Assembly (NCBI GenBank): GCA_963747965.1 | Contig: CAVVGZ010000004.1 | Span: 372,001 to 436,000 of the forward strand | DNA length: 64,000 nt | Reading direction: 5' to 3' | DNA from: CAVVGZ01 sp963747965 | GTDB lineage: Bacteria; Chloroflexota; Anaerolineae; Anaerolineales; Anaerolineaceae | In this document: piece after piece, positions 36,249 to 45,555 of the stretch | Layout of the letters: every line of letters begins with the position of its first letter | Position numbering within the stretch: position 1 is the first letter of the stretch | Translations under genes and position numbers: made by a program | The notes under the pieces: generated by a model | Databases searched by the model: none | Told to the model about the DNA's origin: nothing | Seen by the model: only the letters and a program-made list of their open reading frames with translations

Positions 36249-37706
36249 ATGCCCATAAATTTTGGTACAGATGGCTGGCGTGCCGTCATTTCCGATACTT
36301 TTACATTAACAAATTTACGTCTGGTATCACAGGCTATTGCCGATGCGTTTGCTGCCGGCACATGGATTAATGACAATGACCCCATCGTGGAATCGCTGGA
36401 TGAAGGAAAAGTGGTTATTGGTTTTGATACCCGCTTTTTATCAGACAGATATGCAAAAGAGGTAGCCCGCGTTTTAGCTGCCAACGGATTTTCCATTGAC
36501 CTCAGCCAGGCAGATGCCCCCACTCCAGCCATTTCATATGCAGTCCGCAATCTTAATGCAGCCGCAGGAATCATGATCACAGCCTCCCATAACGCTCCGC
36601 GGTATAACGGTGTAAAACTGAAATCGGCACGCGGCAATTCCGCCTCTCCAGAGCAATGCCGTAAGATTGAGGTTTACCTTAATGACAACGAGACCCAGGG
36701 AAGAGGACCAAACCTGATGGATTTTGATAAAGCCCGTGAACTCAATCTCATCCGGCGCTTCAATCCTATCCCTGCATACCAGGAACATCTCAGAAAACTG
36801 ATTGATTTTGATATTATTGCAGATTCTCAGCAGCGTGTCGTTGTTGATGCCATGTATGGTTCGGGAAGGGGCGTGATTCCCGGGATCCTCCAGGGAACTG
36901 GTTGTGAGGTTTGTGAAATTCGGGGCGAGATGAATCCCGGATTTGGAGGCATTCATCCTGAACCGATTGCGCGCTACCTCAGTGCTCTCGCTGGTGCGAT
37001 TAGCACTGCCAAGGGGGATTATGGGCTGGCTCTGGATGGTGATGCTGACCGGATAGGGGCAATGGATGAAAGGTGCAATTTTGTTGATCCCCACAAAATT
37101 ATGACCCTTGCTTTAAAACATCTCGTTGAGAAACGGGGATGGACTGGATCAGTAGTGCGAACGGTCTCTACAACCCGGATGATCGATAGGATGGCTGCAA
37201 AATATGGTTTAACCGTTCGGGAAACACCGGTGGGGTTTAATCATATTGCCGATTATATGATGAAAGAGGATGTCTTAATCGGCGGAGAAGAATCAGGCGG
37301 CATATCATTTAAGGGGCATATTCCCGAAGGGGATGGTGTCTTAATGGGGTTACTCATCATTGAAATGGTTGCCAGTTCCGGTGCCACGCTGTATGAACTG
37401 GTAGAACAATTACAACGCGAATTTGGGCCGGTTAATTATTCACGTAAAGACATACGATTGCGGCATCCAGTCTCCAAAGAAAAAATGACGGAACAGCTGA
37501 TTCAACATGCCCCTGCGCAAATTGGTGGGGAAACTATCCAGGAAATAAGCAATTTGGATGGAGCGAAGTACATCCTTGCTGATGATTCCTGGCTGCTTAT
37601 CCGGCCTTCTGGTACGGAACCGGTCTTGCGCATTTATGCTGAGGGCAGGAGCCCTGAGATGGTAAAAGCTTTACTGGCTTATGGGGAATCTATCGCTGAA
37701 ATATAA
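36249..37706 (+). CDS. phosphoglucomutase/phosphomannomutase family enzyme
   Basis: Alpha-D-phosphohexomutase interconverting sugar 1- and 6-phosphates. FGTDGWRAV at the N-terminus, the phospho-Ser loop MITASHNAPRYNGVK, metal loop LALDGDADRIGA, GGEESGG sugar-binding loop and RPSGTEPVLRIYAEG phosphate-binding loop are all seen in order. ATG 36249 lies 7 bases after AGGAG (36,237-36,241) and is preferred over ATG 36243. 485 residues. The exact sugar cannot be read from sequence; it could feed the polysaccharide synthesis started by the phosphoglycosyl transferase nearby. Confidence 0.9.
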   Translation: MPINFGTDGWRAVISDTFTLTNLRLVSQAIADAFAAGTWINDNDPIVESLDEGKVVIGFDTRFLSDRYAKEVARVLAANGFSIDLSQADAPTPAISYAVRNLNAAAGIMITASHNAPRYNGVKLKSARGNSASPEQCRKIEVYLNDNETQGRGPNLMDFDKARELNLIRRFNPIPAYQEHLRKLIDFDIIADSQQRVVVDAMYGSGRGVIPGILQGTGCEVCEIRGEMNPGFGGIHPEPIARYLSALAGAISTAKGDYGLALDGDADRIGAMDERCNFVDPHKIMTLALKHLVEKRGWTGSVVRTVSTTRMIDRMAAKYGLTVRETPVGFNHIADYMMKEDVLIGGEESGGISFKGHIPEGDGVLMGLLIIEMVASSGATLYELVEQLQREFGPVNYSRKDIRLRHPVSKEKMTEQLIQHAPAQIGGETIQEISNLDGAKYILADDSWLLIRPSGTEPVLRIYAEGRSPEMVKALLAYGESIAEI

Positions 37707-37723
37707 AGGCTCATTAATATCGA

Positions 37724-37760
37724 AGAAGGTGATTTCGAGTGATCTGCGAAATCACCTTCT
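37724..37760. terminator. strong hairpin between convergent genes
   Basis: Perfect 14-bp stem AGAAGGTGATTTCG / CGAAATCACCTTCT with a 9-base loop, between the stop of the phosphohexomutase gene and the end of the minus-strand membrane operon. T runs are weak on both sides (GAATTTAATT), so its termination strength is uncertain, but the position suggests a two-way terminator. Confidence 0.7.
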
Positions 37761-37775
37761 GAATTTAATTGGAGG

Positions 37776-38411
37776 TTACCGCATATTTAACCTGAGCCGC
37801 CGGATTCCGAAAATTGCCACCAGTAATAGAATCCCTACACCGAATAATCCCGGCAAACCAACATCGTCTGCAAAGCCGCTGTCCGGTAATGCCGTCGCAG
37901 TTGGCTGGGCAGATTGGGTATTGGTAATCTCCTGGGTAGATTCGGCAACGGGCGTTCCCTGGGCAGCCTGTGTAAGCAGCGCTGCTACCGTCTGGGTCCT
38001 TAAGCTCCCGTCTGAGATTGGTCCCTTGTCACCTCCTGCTGTTGCTTCTGTGGTTGCGCCTGCTGAAATTTCCGCTGATGTTTCTGCCGGTACAGGTGTA
38101 TCCGTCGGTAAGGCTGCTTCTGTTAGCATCATGGCTTGATCCCGGGTTTGCTGACAGATTATCGCTTCAGCAGTTTGCTCTGCCGCAGATTGCAGGGCGG
38201 TTTCTTGAGCATTGAAAGTGGTGGGCGTTTGACCTTGTAGATCCTTGACGCTGGTAGGAGATAATAAAAAGAAAAATATCATTACCGCCAGGGACAGGAT
38301 GATGATAAGCCCCAGAACAGATAATACTGCCATGACTGGACGGTTGTTTTTCTTTTCCGGGGTGGCTTCCGGCGGTAAAGGATCCGGGTTATACTGATTA
38401 TATTCGCTCAT
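37776..38411 (-). CDS. membrane protein with LPDSG-type C-terminal sorting-like signal
   Basis: 211 residues: short Pro-rich N-terminus, a helix (AVLSVLGLIIILSLAVMIFF), a long Ala/Thr/Gln-rich extracytoplasmic part (QQTRDQAMMLTEAALPTDTP...), then ALPDSGFADDVGLPGLFGV, a second helix and the basic end IRRLRLNMR. LPDSG plus helix plus RR is the layout of an LPxTG sortase signal; a GF after the motif fits variants I recall from Anaerolineae. The protein also keeps an N-terminal helix, so it would be double-anchored if not processed. No sortase is in the window. Last gene of the minus-strand operon, with GGAGG before its ATG. Confidence 0.6.
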   Translation of the reverse strand: MSEYNQYNPDPLPPEATPEKKNNRPVMAVLSVLGLIIILSLAVMIFFFLLSPTSVKDLQGQTPTTFNAQETALQSAAEQTAEAIICQQTRDQAMMLTEAALPTDTPVPAETSAEISAGATTEATAGGDKGPISDGSLRTQTVAALLTQAAQGTPVAESTQEITNTQSAQPTATALPDSGFADDVGLPGLFGVGILLLVAIFGIRRLRLNMR

Positions 38412-38432
38412 TTTCTTTTTCCTCCAGATTAT

Positions 38433-39485
38433 TTATTTTAGCATATCCAGATTCACCAAGGGGATTACCATCTGCTCGTTTGTATGCAGTAAAACATTGG
38501 CAGATGCGGTGATAATTCCATTTGGCTGGGAAATTGGTTCCTGACAGATAGTTTGGATTATTCCAACTTCGCCAGCATGGGGGCCAATCCTGACCCGGAC
38601 CTTTAAATCCTTTTGGCATTCATCTGGTTTGGATTCATCTTCTGTTAATTCTTCCAGGGGGATAAATATTTCCGGTCTTTCTCCAAATCTTTGAGAGATA
38701 TTCCCACCAAAAAGGCATACTACCCGATTTTCATGGCCAGAAATGATGTCATAAGCAGTGCTGTTTAAGGGGATATTCCCAAACCCATCAACGAGGATGA
38801 CAGGAAACGGCAGCCTTTCTGCTATCGGCACCAGGGATGGAGACATGCTTGGCAGGATGAGACCTTTTAAATCAAGGCGTAAACAGAGTTGTAAAGCCCT
38901 GGCCTGGCCGCAGTGTCCTGCCAAAACAACCTTTCCTTTAAGGCGGCTGTTTATTTGATCCTGGGTAAACGCTTGCCTCGGGTTGCTTAACAAGGAGATG
39001 AGCGTTCCTTGATTGATTTGACCGTTCCCCCAAATCCCCTGGATAATTGCCCCGCTATTTTCAATCACAACCCCCCTGTCGGGAATAATCCCGGTAACCA
39101 CACCTCTAAAACCTGACAATAACCTGTGAGGAGGATTCTGTACTTTAACAATTATTTTTCCTCCCTGAACGGATACAATCTCACCTGAAACCGGGGAACG
39201 AAGTACCCTTGGGAAAATCCCTTTTAATTCTGCCAGGACATCTCCCCGATTGATCCGATCGCCGCATTTCCGAACAATAATATTTTCCAAATTAGTGGTT
39301 CGCTTCAAGGAAAATGAACGCTGAACTTCAATAAGCACATGTTTTCCATCCCGCCGGGTTTCTGCAATTACATCCGTGGCATTGATTGCCTGGTCAAGCC
39401 GTGCAAGCACCCTGCCTGTATCCTGCAGCAAACGGGTCCGGCTGATATGAGTATGGGGCGAAATGTGCGTTATCTGCTCCAACAT
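38433..39485 (-). CDS. conserved hypothetical protein with barrel-sandwich-like N-terminal part
   Basis: About 350 residues without helices. The first third contains repeated Gly-bounded strands (RINRGDVLAELKGIFPRVLR, SPVSGEIVSVQGGKIIVKVQ) that look like a biotinyl/barrel-sandwich fold; the middle, GKVVLAGHCGQARALQLCLR, looks like a Rossmann-type segment; the end has a KOW-like stretch (RVRIGPHAGEVGIIQTI). I do not know its function. ATG 39485 is preferred to TTG 39518; GGTGAGGAG is about 12 bases upstream. It directly follows the MutL-like gene and ends 22 bases before the LPDSG gene. Confidence 0.6.
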   Translation of the reverse strand: MLEQITHISPHTHISRTRLLQDTGRVLARLDQAINATDVIAETRRDGKHVLIEVQRSFSLKRTTNLENIIVRKCGDRINRGDVLAELKGIFPRVLRSPVSGEIVSVQGGKIIVKVQNPPHRLLSGFRGVVTGIIPDRGVVIENSGAIIQGIWGNGQINQGTLISLLSNPRQAFTQDQINSRLKGKVVLAGHCGQARALQLCLRLDLKGLILPSMSPSLVPIAERLPFPVILVDGFGNIPLNSTAYDIISGHENRVVCLFGGNISQRFGERPEIFIPLEELTEDESKPDECQKDLKVRVRIGPHAGEVGIIQTICQEPISQPNGIITASANVLLHTNEQMVIPLVNLDMLK

Positions 39486-39537
39486 GGTGTGGAAATTCTC
39501 CTCACCATGTAGGTGCAATAAACATACCAGAATAACC

Positions 39538-41259
39538 TTATTTAATGGAATGGTACCATTTGTTCAGCAATGACCAGCGCTTTCCCTGAATTATTGGCAA
39601 AACTATCGGTCTGCCGCGTCCATCGATGATCACTCCCAGGCCACCCCCCCTAACTTGAAAGCTTGATTCACTCAGCTTACCCGCAGCGTCCAATCTGGTA
39701 TGAAACCTGGTTTTTACACGAATTGTCGCCAGCAGACCGGTTGGGATTGTTATTTGGACAAGGTCCCCCTTCTTCACCACATGGGCACTTAGTTTGCCAT
39801 CCTGATATTCAACAGTCACCTCCAGAATTGGGATTCCAGACGGTACCAGGCTGACCGGACAGATGACTGTTGCCAGGTTTTCCGATAAGAATGAATCCAA
39901 CACCTGTACTGGCAGGGCTTGGTCGGACTTGGCTGCCGCACCCATCGTAGATAGGATAGCATACCGGTCTAAATAAATCGAAATTATTCCAATTGGTTCT
40001 ATGCCATCCAGCAGCATCAGCAAACTCTGGGTTGATGAGGGCGCATTGGCGAGTACCGAGCCGCCAGCCAGAATTGTGCCGTATTCAATATCACGGGATA
40101 AAAATTCGCCATCAAGTTCTGCCTTGGCGTTTTGTATGATCTCCCGCGCTGCGGCCTGTTCAATTGCCAGTGAATCTGAATCGGCCGGAATGGATCCCGG
40201 GTAAAGGCTTTTCTGCCAGAGATAATCCCTGACTTTTTGTTTTGAAATTCTGGGGGGAAGCCAGTGCCTGATTCCGGACAAATCCTCCGGCGTTGTCATT
40301 GAGGCCAAAGGCTCACCCATACCATACGGCAGCACACGCAAATTTATTTCTCCATCTTTTGCAGCTGCAATTGTTGTGGTTTCTGTCCCAATATCAATAC
40401 CCATTATCCCTTTTTGCGGATCCAGGCATTTGCTCAAAAAACGTATGGCCCGGCCAAAGGAGTGTGCAGAAGAGGCGGGGATTGTTTCGCTGATTTTTCC
40501 CAACCTTTGCAACGAGCCTGATTGTTTCTGGCGGAATTCCGCCACAATCTCTTCCATTTCATGTTGTGCCGGATTTAAATCTTCAATATCATAAGATGGC
40601 CTCAGGTTGGAAGCAATCCGCGTTAGGCTCAATTTTGACAAGGTTTCACTGGTGTATTGAGCATACTTCTTGTTGCCGGCATATAAAATTATTGGACGAT
40701 CATACTCAGGCAGCACCGAACAAATTAGGCGAGCGATTTCAATGTTATTTTCCTGTGAACTTTCGGCTCCCTGGTCAAAACCACCTGCAAGAATCAATAA
40801 ATCGGGTTTTGTCCGGATAACATGATCAATTTGTTCAACAACCGGAAGCTGATTAAATAATCCTATCTGGTGGACTACCTCTCCATAATTCAATTCAACC
40901 AGGTGAACCGCACTGGCAAGGGAAACATCTGCCAACAAGCCAGCCAGCAGCACCCTGATGGCTGGACCTGATGAACAGGTAATCACTACCCGGCCTACCC
41001 CGTACCCATCTGCCGAAACCGGTACAATAACCAATCCATCCGAGTTAAGAAGAATTCTGCCGGTTTTTGTTTCTAAAGCAGAGACGGCATTTTGAACAGC
41101 CTGGCAATAATCAAAATTTTGGGTATGATTTCCCCCTCCCGTCTGAGAGGCACAGATAAAACGATAGTTTCCTGAGACAATATCAAAAAAAGACGCCTTT
41201 ATATTGGATGAACCAAGATCTAATCCAAGTACTGGAGATCCAAAACTGGGTGACCCCAT
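39538..41259 (-). CDS. MutL-family (glutamate mutase L-like) actin-fold ATPase
   Basis: 573 residues. Two ATPase-type phosphate motifs of the ASKHA fold are clear: VLGLDLGSSNIKASFFDI near the start and GIMGIDIGTETTTIAAAKDG near residue 285; GTILAGGSVLANAP is the adenosine-type motif. This matches the GlmL/MutL family, named for its gene beside glutamate mutase, where it is thought to help the B12 enzyme. No mutase S or E gene is near; here it is inside a membrane-protein operon. A C-terminal beta-rich part (SGIPILEVTVEYQDGKLSAH) follows. The start ATG is 12 bases after the preceding stop. Confidence 0.8.
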   Translation of the reverse strand: MGSPSFGSPVLGLDLGSSNIKASFFDIVSGNYRFICASQTGGGNHTQNFDYCQAVQNAVSALETKTGRILLNSDGLVIVPVSADGYGVGRVVITCSSGPAIRVLLAGLLADVSLASAVHLVELNYGEVVHQIGLFNQLPVVEQIDHVIRTKPDLLILAGGFDQGAESSQENNIEIARLICSVLPEYDRPIILYAGNKKYAQYTSETLSKLSLTRIASNLRPSYDIEDLNPAQHEMEEIVAEFRQKQSGSLQRLGKISETIPASSAHSFGRAIRFLSKCLDPQKGIMGIDIGTETTTIAAAKDGEINLRVLPYGMGEPLASMTTPEDLSGIRHWLPPRISKQKVRDYLWQKSLYPGSIPADSDSLAIEQAAAREIIQNAKAELDGEFLSRDIEYGTILAGGSVLANAPSSTQSLLMLLDGIEPIGIISIYLDRYAILSTMGAAAKSDQALPVQVLDSFLSENLATVICPVSLVPSGIPILEVTVEYQDGKLSAHVVKKGDLVQITIPTGLLATIRVKTRFHTRLDAAGKLSESSFQVRGGGLGVIIDGRGRPIVLPIIQGKRWSLLNKWYHSIK

Positions 41260-41270
41260 TCTGGCCTGCT

Positions 41271-41953
41271 TCAGGGTAAAGATACCAGGACCTGGCTGAC
41301 CGAATTAAAGATAAATTGAATCCGGTCAATAAGGGAGACAAGTGCTGCTGAATAGACCCCGACAAAAAGGGCGCCCAGGGTAAATCCAATAAAAATTTTT
41401 CCCAATTTGGCAAGCGGCTCAACCCAGGCCGGTCTGTTTTCAGTATTCCTCTTCCTGGCTGCACCAAAATGGAAATAAGCCAGGGTACTGATGGTACCGA
41501 GTAACAAAAATCCGCCTTCAATCCATTTAGTTTGCTGATTTTCCAGGGGCTGGGTGTTAAATGCGTCAATGGCAGCACCTGTTTGTGCGGTAATCGTTCC
41601 AAACAATGCTCCCCCGGTAATTAATGCTGCGCCTACACCAGCCAGAAAGCCCAGCGGGATATTCCCCAGGGAACTCCAACGGGGGAGAGCTTTAAGAGAA
41701 GCAGTATGGACAATAATAAGGGGACCACCAGAAGCATGCGTTGTTCATTTGTACCGGTCATCAGGGGCCATACTAACCTGCCCAGGATGACCTGGTAGAA
41801 AACGATTACAGCAAGATAAGCAGCTGTAATACCAATGAAAATGTAAGAGGTCAATCGGAAAATAAAATTATCTCCTAAAAGATAACTGAAAATCACAAGG
41901 GTAAAATAGAGACTTACAATCAACCAGATCGTATCAGAGGGTAACATCATCAT
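41271..41953 (-). CDS. polytopic membrane protein, unknown (frameshifted)
   Basis: About 227 residues with roughly six helices: IWLIVSLYFTLVIFSYLLG, YIFIGITAAYLAVIVFYQVI, LLVVPLLLSILLLLKLSP, GFLAGVGAALITGGALFGTI, GFLLLGTISTLAYFHFGAAR and IFIGFTLGALFVGVYSAALV. An indel in the CCCCC run near 41,685 splits it. Three ATGs lie at 41,953-41,947; AGGGA is best spaced for the last. It overlaps the end of the zinc-ribbon gene by up to 20 bases. Unknown function; conserved only by its place in the operon. Confidence 0.7.
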
Positions 41954-44165
41954 TTCCCTTTTCTTGCGGAGGAGGCGTAGGTGCAGGTGAGAATATTTTT
42001 AGAAATATCCCAATAATCAGTGATACCAGCAAAATATACATGCCGGTCCGATAGGCCAGGAAGGCAGTTGGATCGCCCGTGCCTTTATTAAGAAGCTGTT
42101 CGTAAACCAAATTTCCGGGAAAACCGGATATCACCCCATTGGCCTGGCCGCTAAACAAGTAGGGGTTTAACATTGGGCCTGCCTGAGCACTGGTTACCAA
42201 CAGTAACGGGATTTTACCTAAAGTTGGCTGCACCTGTTCAATCCAAGCTCTACCTGTTTCCAGGGAATCGGAGATTACGATTACCATGGAGAAGTCAGAC
42301 AGACGTGAAATGCCCTGCAAAGCAGGTTGTGACCAGGGAGACATCCCATCAGCTGCCGATTGCAAACCATAGGTGCTGGCCTGTACCGGTTGGAGCGCAA
42401 ACTCTCTCAGGGAAACCAGTCCACCCGGCAGGTACCCCAGGTTGATAAATTCGCCCTGATCTGTTTGCTGCAGCAAGGTATTACCTGGGGTTGCAGCTGC
42501 ATATACGTCTTCTGCAAGGATTGGACCAGCCGGAACAATAGAGACCGCTGCGATCGTTGCACTTTTTTGTTTCAGATGTTCAATTACATTTATTGCCATG
42601 GGGCGGATTTCGCCTGAAAAGGCAGCTTCGTAATCGAAAGCCACCAAAACCGGGGCTTTTTCCGGCAAGGATTCAACCTGATTATAAAAAGAAAGCTGCT
42701 GCGGCATAGGGGGGATATAAAATGAAGGCAGCGTAGTTTCTCCCGCAGTAATTATTGTGTAAATTAATGCCGCAATTAGAACGATTCCCACAATCCAACG
42801 CATTAATACGTTCGGGATTTTACTCCGCTTTACCGGCGGCACCTGGGGCTCCACTTCATCCCTGAGCAAATCCTGCAAAACCACGGCTTGGGCTCGCTGC
42901 TGGTCTGTGAGGTTGATACTTCTTAAGCTGCTGGATGCCGGCGTAAACTCAGCCGGAAATTCTTCGGACTGTACGGAGCCAGGTAAATCCGGGGTGGATG
43001 CCTCAGCCTCTAATAGTTCTTTTGACCCGGATTGTTCTGCAGAACTCAGGGAGTCTTTGGGTTCATCGAGCAAGGAATCAGCCAGTGCAATTTCTTCCTG
43101 GCCTTCCTCAACCTGGCTATCCAGGAGAGCAGCACTATCCCGTCCTTCAAGATCCGAATTGATTGCCTCGGGAATTTCATCGCCGGGAATTCCAACCTGT
43201 TCGTCAGCCGCATAGAGTATCGAACCAATTTCTTGTGCTTGGGGAATGTCTTTTTCTTCCTGTTCGGTGCTTTCCTGGGATTTTGCTTTGTGTACTTTCA
43301 GAATTCCAATTCCCCCCAGAATAGAAGAAAGCCTGCCAACGAGATCTTTTCTATTCGATGGGGATTCCGGTTCCGCATCACTTATTACCGTCCCTGCTGC
43401 CACCGCAGCAAGACCGGGGCCAGGATCTCCCATGTCGAGTGGTTCACTATTATATTCTCCGATTTCAACTGTCAGTGAATCCTCAGTAATTTGCTCAGGC
43501 TGCACGGCGAGTAATAATCCTTCTCCATCCACCCCTGTGGGGGTTTTCTGGATATCCTGCGGGGCCGTTAAACTATCTGAAAGGATCTGTTCAGAACCAT
43601 CACTATCATTTTCCCATACAACCCCGCCAGGCTCCCCGCTTTCCGGGTCCGGGATTGATTCTCCCATGAGTAGGTCTGTGTTTTCAAAACTTTGAGAGTC
43701 AGGGGGATTGTTTTTTGGATTTTCAAGCCTGTGTAATTTGTTCAGCCAATCCTGTAAACCGGAACCATTTACCGGTTCAGGATTGCTGGAAAGGGGTTCT
43801 CCGGATAAGGGTGTTTGGCCGGCATCGGGGCTTACTCCTGAAGATTTATCCACAAGTGAATCAGAAAGGGTTGCGCGTCCTGCCAGTTTCTGATCATTGT
43901 GGTCACGAATTCGACGCAGCCAATCAGGTGTACGGTCATCTGCACCTGACGAAGTTCCTTTTGAACTATCATCCTCGAGGGCAGAATCCGGTGTACCAGT
44001 CTTTTCCCGGAAATCCTTTAACCACTGCGGTTCATTCACTTCATCACCAGGGGATGTATCGGAAATGGAAAGAGCTGCAGGAATTAGGTCTGCCCCACAG
44101 AATAAACATGTATCTTCACCCGGAGGGTTGCTTTTTTTACAGACAGGACAACGAATATCTTCCAT
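41934..44165 (-). CDS. zinc-ribbon, acidic-linker membrane protein
   Basis: 743 residues. N-terminal zinc ribbon CPVCKKSNPPGEDTCLFCGA (two CxxC pairs), then about 420 residues that are acidic and Ser/Pro/Glu-rich and probably disordered, a helix (VLMRWIVGIVLIAALIYTII), an extracytoplasmic domain of about 250 residues (VLVAFDYEAAFSGEIRPMAI, IPLLLVTSAQAGPMLNPYL) and a last helix (YILLVSLIIGIFLKIF). Zinc ribbon inside, sensor-like domain outside is an unusual combination. I know no function. It overlaps both neighbours' ends closely. Confidence 0.68.
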   Translation of the reverse strand: MEDIRCPVCKKSNPPGEDTCLFCGADLIPAALSISDTSPGDEVNEPQWLKDFREKTGTPDSALEDDSSKGTSSGADDRTPDWLRRIRDHNDQKLAGRATLSDSLVDKSSGVSPDAGQTPLSGEPLSSNPEPVNGSGLQDWLNKLHRLENPKNNPPDSQSFENTDLLMGESIPDPESGEPGGVVWENDSDGSEQILSDSLTAPQDIQKTPTGVDGEGLLLAVQPEQITEDSLTVEIGEYNSEPLDMGDPGPGLAAVAAGTVISDAEPESPSNRKDLVGRLSSILGGIGILKVHKAKSQESTEQEEKDIPQAQEIGSILYAADEQVGIPGDEIPEAINSDLEGRDSAALLDSQVEEGQEEIALADSLLDEPKDSLSSAEQSGSKELLEAEASTPDLPGSVQSEEFPAEFTPASSSLRSINLTDQQRAQAVVLQDLLRDEVEPQVPPVKRSKIPNVLMRWIVGIVLIAALIYTIITAGETTLPSFYIPPMPQQLSFYNQVESLPEKAPVLVAFDYEAAFSGEIRPMAINVIEHLKQKSATIAAVSIVPAGPILAEDVYAAATPGNTLLQQTDQGEFINLGYLPGGLVSLREFALQPVQASTYGLQSAADGMSPWSQPALQGISRLSDFSMVIVISDSLETGRAWIEQVQPTLGKIPLLLVTSAQAGPMLNPYLFSGQANGVISGFPGNLVYEQLLNKGTGDPTAFLAYRTGMYILLVSLIIGIFLKIFSPAPTPPPQEKGNDDVTL

Positions 44166-44167
44166 GG

Positions 44168-44785
44168 CTATCCATCATAAGGGCGATCTGAACCGAATAG
44201 TATTCTCAAACCAGTCATCAGGCTTCCAAGGGCTACTCCTAAGAGAATACCTCGCGCTCCAGCTAGCGGAATAATATTCAGGTACGCAATCCAATTTGAT
44301 AATGGCGAACGGTCAGACACAATTACAAGCATCCCGGAGCCAAAAATTATAAATAAGACAGCACTGATAAGAAAGGACCAAAGCATCAGTCCTTTACGCA
44401 TCCGGAACAGTTTTACAACTGCTGCAAGCAGGGTGATGGATAAAATTGCCAACAGGCTGGTTTCCACAGGAACCTGAATGGAAGTTACAACGTGCTGGAA
44501 GGATTTATCCGCTGGGGTGAGCCACAATCCAATAACCAGGGTAATAAAAAATGATGCAATTAAAACAGGACTGTAGAAGTCCCGGTTCTGATGGCGAAAT
44601 GGTTTTCGCAAATGCACACCGATCAGGTTGATAATCCCAACCAGTGTAGCAATTCCAGCAACAACGACTGCCCAACTGAGGAAATAGGTGCTAATTTCGG
44701 TTAGAACAGGTAGGGGATATACAAATCCGATTAGAACAATAAGACCGGCAGCAATCGCAAATATTGCAGCAATGGATATTTTCAT
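44168..44785 (-). CDS. six-helix membrane protein, unknown
   Basis: 206 residues: about six hydrophobic segments (IFAIAAGLIVLIGFVYPLPV, STYFLSWAVVVAGIATLVGI, YSPVLIASFFITLVIGLWL, ETSLLAILSITLLAAVVKLF, LMLWSFLISAVLFIIFGSGM, ILLGVALGSLMTGLRILFGS). ATG 44785 overlaps the previous gene's TGA as ATGA and lies 8 bases after GGGAGG; the longer start at 44791 is less likely. Its next gene begins 3 bases after its stop. No known family. Confidence 0.68.
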   Translation of the reverse strand: MKISIAAIFAIAAGLIVLIGFVYPLPVLTEISTYFLSWAVVVAGIATLVGIINLIGVHLRKPFRHQNRDFYSPVLIASFFITLVIGLWLTPADKSFQHVVTSIQVPVETSLLAILSITLLAAVVKLFRMRKGLMLWSFLISAVLFIIFGSGMLVIVSDRSPLSNWIAYLNIIPLAGARGILLGVALGSLMTGLRILFGSDRPYDG

Positions 44786-45555
44786 AACCATGGCCTCCCG
44801 GTAAGGGAAGTTACAATTTTATCAATTACGCTGACAACCATGATGATGATAAGGACCCATCTGAGTACGTCCTGTGTTCGAAGACTCGCGGTCTGGAATA
44901 GCCCTTTGTCCAGATATGCCGCTGCTGCAAAGGTTTCCTCACCAAGTAAGGTATCCTCGGCTGTCACATAAAGGACTGCCTGTGCCGGCAGGGCATCACT
45001 ACCACCCAGAAGAAATGCATTTTGCCTCCGGGCAGCATCACACAGGTACGCCGCCTCAGGTCCAAAATGCCCTACAACCAGGTTGGTTCCGACTTTCTCC
45101 TGGCCAATAACAGGGATTGTGCCCAGGGCATAAGAAAAAGGAGTCACCCCTGTCATTCTGCCGTTGTCAGGATCAAAAAGTTGGGTTGAATCGAAGGAAG
45201 AGAAAGAGTTCCTAAGGGTTTCTTTACTGAGCAGCGCTATTGAGCCATTTCCGCTGGTTGATTCTGGTGGCAGATCTCCCAGGCTGCTGAATTGAGCTAT
45301 GCTTCTTAAAGCGCCCAATCCTGCCAGGGCTGAAGCAGATGTTTCTCCCGGTAATCCGGCGCTGCCCAGCGAAACATGTATCCGTTTTCCCTGTTCGATT
45401 GCTTCTCCGACGGACCGTTTGAATTGCATGATACCGGGAATTTGCCGGAAATGCTGTTTTCTCTTCGAACGTCTGTCCAGGGCAAACAGGAACAGAAATG
45501 TAATTGCCAGAACCAGAATTGCTGATCCAAATAAATCAGTACCTTGCGGGTTCAA
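44782..45555 (-). CDS. DUF6754-like membrane protein
   Basis: 257 residues: an N-terminal helix (GSAILVLAITFLFLFALDRR), a soluble part with RIHVSLGSAGLPGETSASAL, GTIPVIGQEKVGTNLVVGHF and NAFLLGGSDALPAQAVLYVT, and a C-terminal helix (VLRWVLIIIMVVSVIDKIVT). The pattern reminds me of DUF6754 proteins of Chloroflexota; this is from memory and tentative. The Gly-rich strands may form a ligand pocket. ATGA overlap with both the preceding and following genes. Confidence 0.55.
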   Translation of the reverse strand: MNPQGTDLFGSAILVLAITFLFLFALDRRSKRKQHFRQIPGIMQFKRSVGEAIEQGKRIHVSLGSAGLPGETSASALAGLGALRSIAQFSSLGDLPPESTSGNGSIALLSKETLRNSFSSFDSTQLFDPDNGRMTGVTPFSYALGTIPVIGQEKVGTNLVVGHFGPEAAYLCDAARRQNAFLLGGSDALPAQAVLYVTAEDTLLGEETFAAAAYLDKGLFQTASLRTQDVLRWVLIIIMVVSVIDKIVTSLTGRPWL

